Shown: positions 53,750 to 63,984 of the stretch, one piece after another
Numbering within the stretch: the first letter of the stretch is position 1
Layout of the letters: each line of letters starts with the position of its first letter
NCBI GenBank assembly: GCA_963845425.1
Contig: CAWJSC010000003.1
Location: 82,780-146,779, forward strand
Direction of reading: 5' to 3'
DNA: 64,000 bases
Origin: DATDAH01 sp963845425
GTDB taxonomy: Bacteria > Actinomycetota > Acidimicrobiia > Acidimicrobiales > DATDAH01
Notes under the pieces: model-generated
Databases searched by the model: none
The model's input: the letters and a program-made list of their open reading frames with translations, nothing else
Told to the model about the DNA's origin: nothing
Program-made: the position numbers and the translations under genes

Positions 53750-54760
53750 GTGGACCCAGGGCGGCGGCCGGTGATGGCCGATGTGGCGGAACGGGCGGGC
53801 GTGTCAGTCATGACCGTGTCCCGAGTCCTCAACGGGTTCCCGGGCGTGGCGGAGGCGACCCGCCGGCGGGTCGAGGACGCCGTCAGCGCCCTCGGCTACC
53901 GGGCCAACACGGCGGCCCGGGTCCTGGCCGGCGGACGGTCGCGGGCACTGGGCGTGGTCGCCGTGGAGACCCTGCACTTCGCCCCGGCGCACATGCTCTA
54001 CGAGATCGAGGCGGCGGCGCGGGCCGCCGGCCACGTCCTGAGCTTCGTCACGATGTCGCCGCGCACCGACGAGATGCCCGCCACGCTGGACCACCTGCGG
54101 GCCGCCCAGGTCGAGGGGGTGATCGTCATGGCCCCCATGCGCCCGGTCATCGACGCCATGGCCGACCTCGACGTCGACCTCCCGCTGGTCGTCGTCGGCG
54201 GCGATCCGTCCACCCGGATCTCGACGGTGACGATCGACCAGGAGGAAGGCGCCGGGATGGCGACGAGCCACCTCCTCGACCTGGGCCACCGGACGGTGCA
54301 CCACGTCAGCGGTCATCCGGACTGGGTCGACGCCGTCGCCCGGGAGCGGGGATGGGCCGACGTGCTCCGGGAGCGGGGCGCGCCACCCGGCCGGCGGGTC
54401 GACGGCGACTGGAGCGCCCAGGGCGGCTACGAGGCCGGACGACTGCTCGCCGATGACCCCGACGTGACCGCGATCTTCGCGGCCAACGACCAGACCGCGC
54501 TCGGCGTCCTCCGGGCGCTCCACGAGCAGGGTCGATCGGTGCCCGGCGACGTGAGCGTGGTCGGCTTCGACGACACGCCCGAGTCGGCCTATCTGGTTCC
54601 GCCCCTCACCACGATCCGTCAGGACCTGGGCGAGGTGGGGCGGCTCGGCATCGAGCTCCTCCTCTCGCTGATCGCCGGCGTGCCCACCGAGCGCCACGCG
54701 GTCATCCCCCCCCAGCTGATCATCCGGGCCAGCACCGCGCCCCCTCGTTCTGGCGCCTGA
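53750..54760 (+). CDS. LacI-family transcriptional regulator
   Basis: A 336-aa sugar-responsive repressor. The HTH (about 9-28, VMADVAERAGVSVMTVSRVL) is followed by the hinge NTAARVLAGGRSRALGVV and a periplasmic-binding-protein-like sensor domain (PDVTAIFAANDQTALGVLRA, VSVVGFDDTPESAYLVPPLT). The GTG at 53750 is used. It lies at the left edge of a sugar-catabolic gene run on the opposite strand. Candidate operators occur at 60337-60350 and 62804-62817. The stop codon lies within the stem of the terminator at 54743-54800. Confidence 0.9.
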   Translation: MDPGRRPVMADVAERAGVSVMTVSRVLNGFPGVAEATRRRVEDAVSALGYRANTAARVLAGGRSRALGVVAVETLHFAPAHMLYEIEAAARAAGHVLSFVTMSPRTDEMPATLDHLRAAQVEGVIVMAPMRPVIDAMADLDVDLPLVVVGGDPSTRISTVTIDQEEGAGMATSHLLDLGHRTVHHVSGHPDWVDAVARERGWADVLRERGAPPGRRVDGDWSAQGGYEAGRLLADDPDVTAIFAANDQTALGVLRALHEQGRSVPGDVSVVGFDDTPESAYLVPPLTTIRQDLGEVGRLGIELLLSLIAGVPTERHAVIPPQLIIRASTAPPRSGA

Positions 54761-54800
54761 TCTGCCGGTCAGGGGCGGAGGATCAGGCGCCAGAACGAGG
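54743..54800. terminator. Bidirectional TTCTGG-type terminator with the lacI stop in the stem
   Basis: A perfect 20-bp stem (54743-54762 with 54781-54800) closes an 18-base loop. The TGA of the LacI gene (54758-54760) is in the left arm. The convergent kinase gene stops at 54806, just beyond. Confidence 0.75.
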
Positions 54801-54805
54801 ACTGG

Positions 54806-55919
54806 TCAGCGGATGAGGCCGTCGACGTCGTCGAGGGCGCCCCGGTCGCAGACGACGACCACGGTGCCGCCGCAGCCCCCACCGCTGGACCGGGCACCGT
54901 GGACGCCCGTGCGGGACAGCGCCCCGTCGACCACGCTCGTGGCCGCCGGGTGGCCGAGGCCCATCGCGTCGTAGCCGGCGTGGCTGGCGGCCAGGAGTGG
55001 CGGAGCTCGGACACCTCGTGCCGACTGAGGTGCGCCAGAACCCGCTTCGGCGCGGGAATGCTCTTCGCCACCGAAGGCCGTCGCGGCCCGGACGGGATAG
55101 GTCACGGTCGGGTCGACGGTCGTGAGGTCGTCGTCGGTGCCCCCGCACCGGTCGAGGAAGGCGGCGCCGTCGAGCACCTCGGGGAGGTCGTCGACGGCCT
55201 CCGGGGGCAGCTCGCTGACCCAGGACCACGTCGTCCCGAGGACGTGCTCGACCATGCGCTTGCCCATGAAGGCCGCGGTCCGGGCCCGGTGGTACGGCAG
55301 GCCGCTCACGTCGTGCTCGGCTCCCGTCGGCCAGCCGACCACCTCGACCTCGGGCGGCAGGGCCACCGGCGTACGGACCGACGCCGGGCGGCAGAGGATC
55401 GGCAGGATCGACCCCGGTCCGGCCCATGGCGACCACGACCTGGTCCATGATCCCGCAGGGTGCCCCCACGACGTGGTTCTCGGCCTCCTGGCAGAGCGCG
55501 GCCAGACGCAGCGGGTCGAGCTCACCGGCGCCGAGGGCCCGGGCGGCGGCCACCTCGAGGGCGGCGCTGGAGGAGACGCCGACCGAGACGGGCAGATCCG
55601 AGGCCACCGACAGCGCGGCCCGGGGCGGCTCGATCACCCGGTGGCGGACGAGGACGAGGGCGACGCCGATGAGGTAGTGGGTCCACTGGGGCCAGTCGGC
55701 GAGCGCGTCGCGCACCTCCGGATAGGTGAGGTCCGCCAGCTTCGCCACCTCATCCTCGGTCAGGTGGACGGGGCCGACCACCAGCCCGTCGGCCGGCTCG
55801 GCCATGACCGTGGTGGTCAGGCGGGTCGGGGTCTCGAGCACCAGGGCCCCCGAGTAGTCGGCCACGCCGCCGAGGAGGTCGAGGCGGCCGGGGGCGCTAC
55901 CGCGGGCTCGGCTAGCCAT
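54806..55919 (-). pseudogene. L-arabinokinase/galactokinase-like GHMP kinase, multiple frameshifts
   Basis: A GHMP sugar kinase that would phosphorylate C1 of a sugar. SAPGRLDLLGGVADYSGALV resembles plant L-arabinokinase more than galactokinase (which has GEHTDYN here). PVSVGVSSSAALEVAAARAL is the ATP-binding motif, and ENHVVGAPCGIMDQVVVAMG matches the family. C-terminal VHGARSSGGGCGGTVVVVCD is motif 3. Frames change near 55415 (AMGR to GSILPILCRP), near 55050 and near 54995, where RVLAHLSRHEVSELRHS lies in a third frame. The ATG at 55919 overlaps the upstream stop by 8 bases. Length and motifs are complete once joined. Confidence 0.75.
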
Positions 55920-56880
55920 CGAACTGCTGGCCACCGAACTGCTGGTCACCGGGCTGCCGGCCACCGAAGTGGTCCTCGACGAGCTCGGCGAGGACGGGCC
56001 CGATGCGCGCGGCCAGGTCCTCATTGGCGTAGCCGACCCAGGCGACCGGTGACGTGGTGTCGAGCGGGGCGTCCAGCGGTGCCCCCCACGGGTCGGTGAC
56101 CACCCCGCCGGCCTCCTCGAGCAGGAAGGCGGTGCACACGTCGTAGGGGTGGCAGGCGTGAGCGCCCGGCGCGACGAGCGGCCGGAGGTCGGCGACGAAG
56201 CGGTCCCGCCCGGTGAGGAGCTCGTGGATCTGTCCCCCGGAGGAGATGTACTCGTCGTCGAAGACGTCCCGGCAGCCGAGGCGCTCGAAGAGCTCGGCCT
56301 CGAGGGCGGCCAGCGCGACCTTGCCCGGGACGAAGAACTTGGCGAACCCGCCGAAGCCGTGCTCGAGGTCGGTGGCCGATGACGGGCGGATCGCCAGCGC
56401 CTCACGGTGGCCCGTGCTCAGGTCGATCCGCTGCGCCGTCACCCCCCCGCCCCGGGTGCCGCTCAGCTGGTCGGCGTGGCCCGCCTTGACCGTCGGCAAC
56501 TCGGTCATGGCCGCCGCCACGATGTCGGCCAGCGAGCCACCGTGCGGAGCCGCTCCGGCGAGGCACCACGCGGCCCGCTTGTCGTACATCAGCCCGCGGG
56601 TGCCGTCGATCGTGTCGACGATCACGGTCCACTCGGCGGTGGTGCCGACGACCACCGGCTCCTCCAGTCCCTCACTCACGACCTCGACGTCGGGCCAGTT
56701 CGCCTCGAACCAGTCGAGGAGCGCGTCGTCGGCGACCCGGTCGATGCCGTAGATGGTGTCCGCCGCGGTGTGGCTGTCCACCGCCGCCATGTCGATGCCC
56801 CGCGCCCCGATGGAGCGTCCCGCAGGTGGTCGCCGAGCGCACACAGGCAGCCGGCGGGCCTCGTCAGCCGAGGGCGTCAC
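55912..56880 (-). CDS. Inositol-monophosphatase-family phosphatase
   Basis: A Mg-dependent sugar or inositol phosphatase of about 322 aa. The metal motif is DTIDGTRGLMYDKR (DPIDGT-like), EVVSEGLEEP carries a metal Glu, and the C-terminal ACHPYDVCTAFLLEEAGGVV is the second conserved motif (normally WDxAAG). Residues 1-30 are doubtful: the alternative frame ALGDHLRDA reads like the real N-terminus, so an indel near 56830 is likely. The tail has GDQQF-GGQQF repeats. It overlaps galT upstream and the GHMP kinase downstream, so all three are coupled. Confidence 0.78.
   Translation of the reverse strand: MTPSADEARRLPVCARRPPAGRSIGARGIDMAAVDSHTAADTIYGIDRVADDALLDWFEANWPDVEVVSEGLEEPVVVGTTAEWTVIVDTIDGTRGLMYDKRAAWCLAGAAPHGGSLADIVAAAMTELPTVKAGHADQLSGTRGGGVTAQRIDLSTGHREALAIRPSSATDLEHGFGGFAKFFVPGKVALAALEAELFERLGCRDVFDDEYISSGGQIHELLTGRDRFVADLRPLVAPGAHACHPYDVCTAFLLEEAGGVVTDPWGAPLDAPLDTTSPVAWVGYANEDLAARIGPVLAELVEDHFGGRQPGDQQFGGQQFDG
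55920..55964. repeat. Three imperfect 15-bp tandem repeats in the IMPase 3' end
   Basis: CGAACTGCTGGCCAC, CGAACTGCTGGTCAC and CGGGCTGCCGGCCAC lie in tandem and encode the GRQP-GDQQF-GGQQF tail of the phosphatase. Confidence 0.7.
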
Positions 56881-57851
56881 GGAGCTCCATCGCCTTCTCG
56901 TCGGGGTCGGACTCGTTGGTCATCGAGCCACCACCGACCTCGGGGCCGGCCAGGTACTTGAGGAGCCCCGGCGCCCGCAGGGGTGGGTGGAGCTCGACGT
57001 GGAACGGGTAGTGCGGGTGGTCGCCCACCGGCGCCTGGTGGACGGCCAGCACGTACGGCATGCGGAGGCCCCAGAGGGCGTCGTAGCGCCGCACCACGTC
57101 CCGCAGGACCAGGGCCGAGGGAGCGGCACCCGGCGTCGTCGAGGTCGACCAGGGAGGTCACCGGCGTCCGGGGCAGGACGTGCACCTCATAGGCGTAGCG
57201 GGCGAACCACGGGATGCAGGCGAAGAACTCGTCGCCCTCGCGTGATCGATCCGCGGGCCCGGCCAGCTCGCGTTCGACGACGTCGGCGAGCAGCGACCGG
57301 CCGGTGTCCCGGTGGTGCTCGGCAGCCACGTCGGCCTCGCGGGCCATGGTGGCGTACACCATCGCCCCGGCGTAGATCTGGCAGTGCGGGTGCGGGTTCG
57401 ACGTGCCGACGGCCGCGCCGCGGTTCTCGAAGATCAGGACGTGGGCCACGCCGTCGAGCGCTTCGAGGGCATGGGTGCGGTCGCGCCAGGCGATCACGAC
57501 CGCGGTGACCTCGTCGTCGTCGAGGTCGGCCATCGACCGGGTCGGGTCGTGGTGGTAGCAGACGACCTCGGCCGTCCCGACCGCCCGCGGCGTCCGATAG
57601 AGGTCGTCGCCAGGGGCCGGCTCGGGCGCGTCGGGCGAGAACACGGGGAGGTCGTTGGTGAAGGTGAACACCCCGCGGTAGTCCGGGTTGGTGACGGCGA
57701 TCCGCCGTCCCCGAGGGGCGAGGGCGTTGTCCTCCGGGACGGCCACCTCCTCGACCGGGGCCACCTCGCCGATCCAGGGGCGTGCGCCCCGATGGGCCGT
57801 GAACAGGACCCACTCCCCCCGGAACGGGTGCCACCGCAGCTCCCAGCTCAC
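56864..57851 (-). pseudogene. galT: Galactose-1-phosphate uridylyltransferase, frameshifted
   Basis: About 329 aa. GalT transfers UMP between UDP-glucose and galactose-1-phosphate; related HIT enzymes use other sugars. The active-site HPHCQ motif is in TSNPHPHCQIYAG, and the N-terminus WELRWHPFRGEWVLFTAHR matches the family. The frame breaks near 57130 (LVDLDDAG) and continues as AAPSALVLRDVVRRYDALWG to PDEKAMELRDALG at 56864. One extra base explains this. The GTG start at 57851 overlaps the GH2 stop. The joined protein has all expected motifs. Confidence 0.85.
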
Positions 57852-60309
57852 GACCCCGAGGTGGGGGCGGCCTCGATGTGCACCGCCTGGGGGTCGACGC
57901 CGTCGGCGGTGACCCGGGTGGTGATCGTGCCCTCTCCGGTCGGACGGATGACCGCGAGGGCCCGGCCGTCGAAGGTGGTGCACGTGGTGCCGGTGAAGGG
58001 CTCCTCGGGGTCCGGTCGGGCGCTGGCCAGACCCTGGAGCACCCCCGGCCCGTCGACCTCGACGGTGATGAGCCGGTCGCCGCCGGTCACGGTGGTGCCC
58101 GCCTCGTCGACCAGCGTCAGCTCGACGAAGGCGAGGTCGGTCGGATCGGCACCGATCTCGGTGCGGTCGGCCCGGGCGTCGAGCCGCACGGACCCGGTGG
58201 CCGAACGCAGGATGGTGCGCCCGACCTCCTCGTCCCCCCGCCAGGCCACGGCCTCCAGTTCGCCGGGCTCGTACTCGGTCTCGAACAGGGCCTTGAAGCG
58301 GTGATCGGCCCCCGCCGGCTGCCGCCCGAGGGAACGGCCGTTCACCTGCACCTCGACCTCGTCGGCATCGGCGTAGACCTCGACGGTGATCCCCCTGCCC
58401 TCGTGGCCGGCCCAGCTCCAGCTCGACACGACATCGCTCCATGACCACGGACTGGCATGGCCGAGGGGCCGGCCGTGGTGCTCCGGGCGCAGGACGGCCG
58501 AGGTAGGGGTCGGTTCGCCGACCGAACACGATCTCCCGGTAGTACGACTGCGGACGCCGGTACCCGGTGATGTCGAGGTCACCACAGCCGGCCACCAGCC
58601 AGGGGAACTCGCCGTGGAAGGCGGACATCCCCAGCTCGCCGGTCGCCTCGCCGTAGGCGGTGCGCCCGATGCCGGCCTCGCCGAGGTAGTCCCATCCGGT
58701 CCAGGTGAAGTCCCCGACGACGTGGGGGTTGCCGGTGACGCCGGCCCAGCCCCGGTCGACGGTGGTCGGATGGGTCTCGGTGGCCACGACCACCCGGTTC
58801 GGATAGGTCGCTCCGTCGGCCTCGAAGCGGGTGTACATGTAGTTGTACCCGGCGGCGTCCAGGTGGGCGAAGGCCTCCTCGGTCTTCTCGCCGACCACGG
58901 GCGCCGTCATCGCCTGGTCCATCAGGTCGCCGAGGTTGAGGGCCGCCGTGTTGAGGCCGGTCTCCTCGTCGACGTTGTGGGCGGTGGCGATCGCGCCGAT
59001 CTCCTGGATTATGGCGGAACCGGCCACGAGCATCCCGGTGACGGCCTGGGTGACGTACCGGCTCGGATCGAGCGACCGCACCTTCTCAGCCAAGGCCCGG
59101 CTGCGCTGGAGCCCGGTCGGCGTGGAGCCGTCGGGGATCTCGTTGCCGATGCTGTAGAGCACGACGCTCGGATGGTTGACGTCCTTGCGCACCATCGCCT
59201 CGACGTCGGCCTCCCACCGGTCGTCGAAGCGCAGCGCATAGTCGTCGGCCGTCTTGGTCTGCGCCCACATGTCGAAGGTCTCGTCCATGACCAGCACCCC
59301 GAGCCGGTCACAGGCGTCGAGCATGGCCCGACTCAGGGGGTTGTGGGCACTGCGGATGGCGTTGAAGCCCGCCGCCTTCAACAGTTCCACGCGGCGCTCA
59401 TCGGCCCGGTCGATGGTGGCCGCGCCGATGGGCCCGTTGTCGTGGTGGACACACGCGCCCCGGAGGAGCACCGGCTCGCCGTTGATGCGCAACCCGTTCC
59501 GGGCGTCGAGGGCCAGCGTCCGGATCCCGAACGTGGTGCTGTCGTCGTCGACGACCTCGCCGCCGACCCGGAGGGTGACCCGGCACGAGTAGAGGTTCGG
59601 GTCGTCGGGCCCCCAGCGGACCGGGTCGGCCATGTGGAGGCGATGGCGGGCCGAGACCTCGGCGCCCGGGAACACCGTCACCGGGGCCGTGGCCTCGGCG
59701 ACGACCGAGCCGCCGGCGTCGATCAGCTCGATCTGCACTGAGGTGTCCGCGGTCGGTGACCCCCCGGTTGCGCACCGATGCGGTGACCGTCACCACGGCC
59801 ACGTCGTCGTCGACCTCCGGGATGAGCACCGTGAGGTGGCCGGGCACCAAGTGGACCGGGCCGGCTTCGAGGAGCCAGACGTCCCGGTGGATGCCGCCGC
59901 CCGAGTACCACCGCGAGTCCCGGTGGGCCTTGGCCTCGACCTTGATCTCGTTCTCGCCTCGACGGAGCAGGTGGTCGATGGGGACGAGGAACCCCGCATA
60001 CCCGGAGGCCTGATGGCCGGCGACCGAGCCGTTCACCATCACCACGGCGTCGCGGTAGACCGCTTCGAACTCCAGCATCGTGGTCGGCGCATCGTCGGCG
60101 GTGCGCTCGAGGCTCCGGCGGTACTCCCAGGCCCCTCCGGGGAAGTAGCCGGTCGCCGGGCCGGCGTCAGGCGACCGGTCGGTGCCGATGACGGCGTCGT
60201 GGGGCAGGGTGACCGGGGTCAGGCCGGCCCCCGGGTCCATCATCTCGGCGAACCGGTCGACGGCCTGCGGGCGGAAGCTCCAGCCGTGGTTGAAGGGTGT
60301 CCGGCGCAT
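57848..60309 (-). pseudogene. GH2-family beta-galactosidase-like glycosidase, two frameshifts
   Basis: About 820 aa. The N-terminal sugar-binding domain (WEYRRSLERTADDAPTTMLE, DSRWYSGGGIHRDVWLL) is followed by the barrel. SAHNPLSRAMLDACDRLGVL is conserved, the acid/base Glu is in YSIGNEIPDG, and the nucleophile Glu is in VVVATETHPTT. Frames change near 59761, in a run of six C, and near 58500 (TDPYL to AVLRPEHHGR). Both catalytic residues are kept. No signal peptide is seen, so it acts inside the cell on imported oligosaccharides. The LacI-type operator lies 28-41 bases upstream. Confidence 0.85.
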
Positions 60310-60336
60310 GGTGCCGACAGCTTAGAACGACGGGCG

Positions 60337-60350
60337 TGTTAGCGCTATCA
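60337..60350. promoter_or_regulatory. LacI-type operator upstream of the GH2 gene
   Basis: TGTTAGCGCTATCA, a near-palindrome with a central CG typical of LacI-family sites, 28 bases upstream of the GH2 start. A related element is at 62804-62817. Confidence 0.6.
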
Positions 60351-60395
60351 GGCCGAGGGTCAGATCTCGACGACCACCACGCGGCAGGCCCCCTG

Positions 60396-60523
60396 CAGCT
60401 CGTGGTGGTCGACGGCGGCGACGCGTAGACCGGATCGACCACGCGCGCCGTCGCGGGGACAGCTCGTGGTGGTCGACGGCGGCGACGCGTAGACCGGATG
60501 GACCACGCGCGCCGTCGCGCGGG
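60396..60523. repeat. Two tandem 64-bp direct repeats
   Basis: The units 60396-60459 and 60460-60523 differ by one internal base (C or G near position 41) and slightly at the end. A segment just before them, about 60368-60380, is inverted relative to the first part. They lie between the GH3 stop and the GH2 start. Confidence 0.8.
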
Positions 60524-60525
60524 GA

Positions 60526-62735
60526 TCAGAGGTCGAGGTCGATGACGGTGGCGTCGGGGTCGCCGGCGTAGCGGGCGACGACGAACCGGTGGCGACCGTC
60601 GGCCGGGCGCCACGCGTGCTCCTCGGGGTCCCGGGTGGCGAGCCGGTCGACGGGGACCTCCACCACCACATCGGCTGATCCGGCCGCTACTACCTCGACG
60701 CGGGCGAAGCCGACCAGGCGGGGCGGGGCCTCGGGATCGGGCAGCTCGGCGTAGACCTGGACGACGTCGGCGCCGTCCCGCTCGCCGGTGTTGCGCACCG
60801 TGGCCCGGACCGTCACCACCCCGTCGGCGAAGCCTGCGTCCGCCTCGGCCAGGGCGAAGGTCGTGTACGAGAGGCCGAAACCGAAGGGGAAGGCGGCCGT
60901 CGCCCCGGAGCGGGCGAGGTGCCACCAGCCGTGCCACCGGTCGTAGCGGAACTGCGTCGCGTCCCTGTCGAACGCCGGGAGGTCGGCCTCGTCGACGGGG
61001 ACGCTGAACGGCAGGCGGGCCGACGGGTTGACGTCACCGAGGAGCACGTCGGCCAGGCCGGGGCCGGCCTGGCTGCCGCCGTACCAGGCCTGCACGACGG
61101 CGGCACGGCGTCGGACCACTCGGTGGCCACGACGGCGCTGCCGGCCTGGATGACCACGACCGTGCGCGGGTTGGCGGCGGCGACGGCCTGTACGAGAGCG
61201 ACGTCGGCATCCGGTAGGCGCAAGGACGATCGGTCGCCGCCGAGGCTGAAGCCTGTCGCCCGGTCGACCAGGCGCGGGGGCTTCGTGATCGGCGGGAGGT
61301 CCTCGACCATGGCCTGGAACCGCTCGACCACGTCGGGCTCGTCGGTCGCGGGGAAGAGGCTTCCGAAGACCTCGGGGATGTCGCCGATGAACTCGCCCTC
61401 GTCGAGGTACGTGTAGCCCACCACGACCACGGCGACATCGGCTGCCGCTGCGACCTCCGCGGCGCGGCCCAGATCGGTGCCGTCGTCGTGGACCACGTCA
61501 CCGACCGCGGCCCGGAGGCCGTCGAGGACCGTGCGGCAGTCCAGGTCCCACACGTCGCTGGACCCACCGTCGCCGAGGTTGACGGTGTCGGCCAGCCGCC
61601 CGAGGACCGCGACTCGTTCGGACGCGGTGAACGGGAGGACCGGCTGCCCGTCGACGGGCTCGTTGCGCAGCAGGACGACCGACCGGGCCGCGACCTCGCG
61701 GGCCAGGGCGCGGTGCTCCGGCGACCCGAGCAGGTCGACCGGTGGGGCCGGGGTCGACAGTACGTCGTCGAAGCGCAGCAGGGTGACCACGACCCGCTCG
61801 ACGGCGCGGTCGACGTCGGCCCAGGAGACCTCACCCCGTTCCAGGGCGTCGGCCAGGTGCTGGGCCCGGACCATCCGGGCCGGCATCTCGATGTCGAGGC
61901 CGGCGGTCAGCGACGGGGCGGCCTCCCGCACCCCGAAGACCCAGTCGCTGATGACGAAGCCCTCGAAGCCCCACTCCCCCCGGAGGATGTCGGTCAGGAG
62001 CGCACGGTTGTGGCCGCACCACTCGCCGTTGACGCTGTTGTACGCCGACATCACCGAGGCGGCGCCCTCGTCGATGATCCGGCGGAAGTGCGGGAGGTAG
62101 ACCTCGTGCAGGGCGACCTCGTCGACCTCGATGTCCACGGTGAAGCGGGCGTTCTCCATCGAGTTGCACGCGAAGTGCTTGACACAGGCCATGACGTGGC
62201 GCTGCAGGCCCCGGGTCAGGGCCGCGCCGAGCTCGCCCACGTGGTGCGGGTCCTCGCCGTAGGTCTCCTGGGCCCGGCCCCACGCCGGGTGGCGTAGGAG
62301 GTTGACGCAGACCGCCCCCGTCAGGTTCGCCCCGACGGCACGCAGCTCCCGGCCGATGGCGTCACCCACCCGCTCCTCGAGGTCGGGGTCCCAGGTCGCC
62401 CCCCGGGCCATCGACACCGGGAAGCAGGTGGCGTTGCCGACGACGGCGCCGCGGGGCCCGTCGCTGAAGCGGATGCCCGGCATGCCGACCCGGTCCACCT
62501 CCGCGCCGTTGCAGGTCGCCCGGTGGTACCCGTCCTGGACGAGGAAACCGAGCCCCGCCCACGTGGGCAGGTCGCCGTCGAGGCACCACAACCGCTCCTC
62601 GGGGGTCAACGCGGCGACGAACGACCGGGCGACGTCGTCGACCGCCACGCCGGCGGCCACGGCGCGGCGAGCATCCTCGAACGTCGGGATCGTCGGGGTG
62701 GGGGTGGTCGTTGCCCCAGAGTAGGCAGTCGGCAC
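60526..62735 (-). pseudogene. GH3-family beta-glucosidase-like glycosidase, frameshifted
   Basis: About 736 aa. The nucleophile Asp is in GFEGFVISDWVFG, with substrate-binding MACVKHFACNSMENARF and GRAQETYGEDPHHVGEL. A C-terminal GH3 domain and a fibronectin III-like domain (GFGLSYTTFALAEADAGFAD) follow. The frame breaks near 61100 (ATEWSDAVP to AVVQAWYGGSQAGPGLADV), a one-base indel. The start is uncertain: the GTG at 62735 is the only in-frame candidate near the conserved N-terminus, and GCAACG occupies the place where ATGACG would suit. It is divergent from xylA. Confidence 0.83.
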
Positions 62736-62803
62736 CGGTGAGGCGGATGGTCGTGACTCCCTGTCGCCGTCGGCGGTGACCCACGGCCCTGGATCGCCGA
62801 AGC

Positions 62804-62817
62804 TGTTAACGCTACCT
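62804..62817. promoter_or_regulatory. LacI-type operator in the GH3/xylA divergent promoter
   Basis: TGTTAACGCTACCT, similar to the site at 60337. It ends 8 bases before the xylA ATG and overlaps a likely -10 (TACCTT), which would suit a repressor. Confidence 0.5.
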
Positions 62818-62825
62818 TCACGCCC

Positions 62826-63984
62826 ATGACCGAGCCGTTCACGCCCCGCCCCGAGCACCAGTTCACCTTCGGGCTGTGGACCGTCGGGAACCCGGGCAAG
62901 GATCCGTTCGGCCACGAGACCCGGCCGCCCCTCGACCCGGTCGAGTCCGTGGAACGCCTCGCCGAACTGGGGGCCTACGGCGTGAACTTCCACGACGACG
63001 ACCTCGTGCCCCCGGGCTCCTCCCCCACCGAGCGGGAAGCGATCGTGAAGCGCTTCCGCCGGGCGCTCGACGCCACCGGCATGAAGGTCCCGATGGCCAC
63101 GACGAACCTCTTCTCCCGCCCGATCTTCAAGGAGGGCGCGTTCACGGCCAACGACCCGCAGGTCCGTCGGTTCGCGGTCCGGAAGACCTGCGAGGCGATC
63201 GACCTCGGGGCCGAGCTGGGGGCCGGGGTCTACGTCATGTGGGGCGGCCGCGAAGGGGTCGAGGCCGACGCCGCCAAGGACGTCCGGGCCGCGCTCGACC
63301 GCTACAAGGAGGCGGTCGACCTCTGCTGTGAGCACATCCGGGAGCGGGGACTGGACCTGCGCATCGCCCTCGAGCCCAAGCCCAACGAGCCCCGCGGGGA
63401 CATGTTCCTGCCCACCGTCGGCCACGCCCTCGCCTTCATCGGCGAGCTCGAGTGGCCGGACATGGTCGGCCTCAACCCCGAGTTCGCCCACGAGACCATG
63501 AGCGGGCTCGCCTTCTCCCACGCCGATCGCCCAGACGCTGTGGCAGGGCAAGTTGTTCCACATCGACCTCAACGCCCAGCGGATCGGCAAGTACGACCAG
63601 GACTTCCGCTTCGGGTCCGAGGGGATCCGGGACGCGTTCTACACGGTCAAGGTCCTGGAGGACGCCGGCTGGGACGGGATGCGCCATTTCGACGCCCACC
63701 CGTACCGGACCGAGACCGCCGACGGGGTGTGGGCCTTCGCCGAGGGGTGCATGCGGACCTACCTGATCCTGGCCGACAAGGCCCGCCGCTTCCGGGAGGA
63801 CCCGGAGATCCAGGAGGCCCTGGCGGTCGCCAAGGTCGCCGCGCTCCGCGAGCCCACCCGCCCCGCCGGCGGCCTCGACGAGATCCGGTCGACGACCTTC
63901 GACGAGGACGCCCTCGCCGCCCAGGGCTACGGCCACGAGCGCCTCGACCAACTGGTGACCGAGCTCCTCCTCGGCGTCCGGTAG
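62826..63984 (+). pseudogene. xylA: Xylose isomerase, frameshifted
   Basis: About 386 aa. Xylose isomerase converts D-xylose to D-xylulose (and glucose to fructose) with Mg or Mn. GAYGVNFHDDDLVPPG holds the catalytic His, VYVMWGGREGVE and RIALEPKPNEPRGDM the metal ligands, and LFHIDLNAQRIGKYDQD the last metal site. The frame breaks near 63525 (LAFSHA to IAQTLWQGKLFH), a one-base insertion. All metal residues are present. The ATG at 62826 has no Shine-Dalgarno and lies close to the -10, so the message may be leaderless. Confidence 0.87.

Noticed and set aside
60396..60523. Possible CRISPR array at the 64-bp repeats
   Set aside because: Two adjacent long units without spacers, and no cas gene in the window.
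62362..62784. 140-codon alternative frame at the start of the GH3 gene
   Set aside because: Its first 40 residues look partly protein-like, but it loses the GH3 motifs at once. It may reflect another indel at the N-terminus, which I cannot settle.
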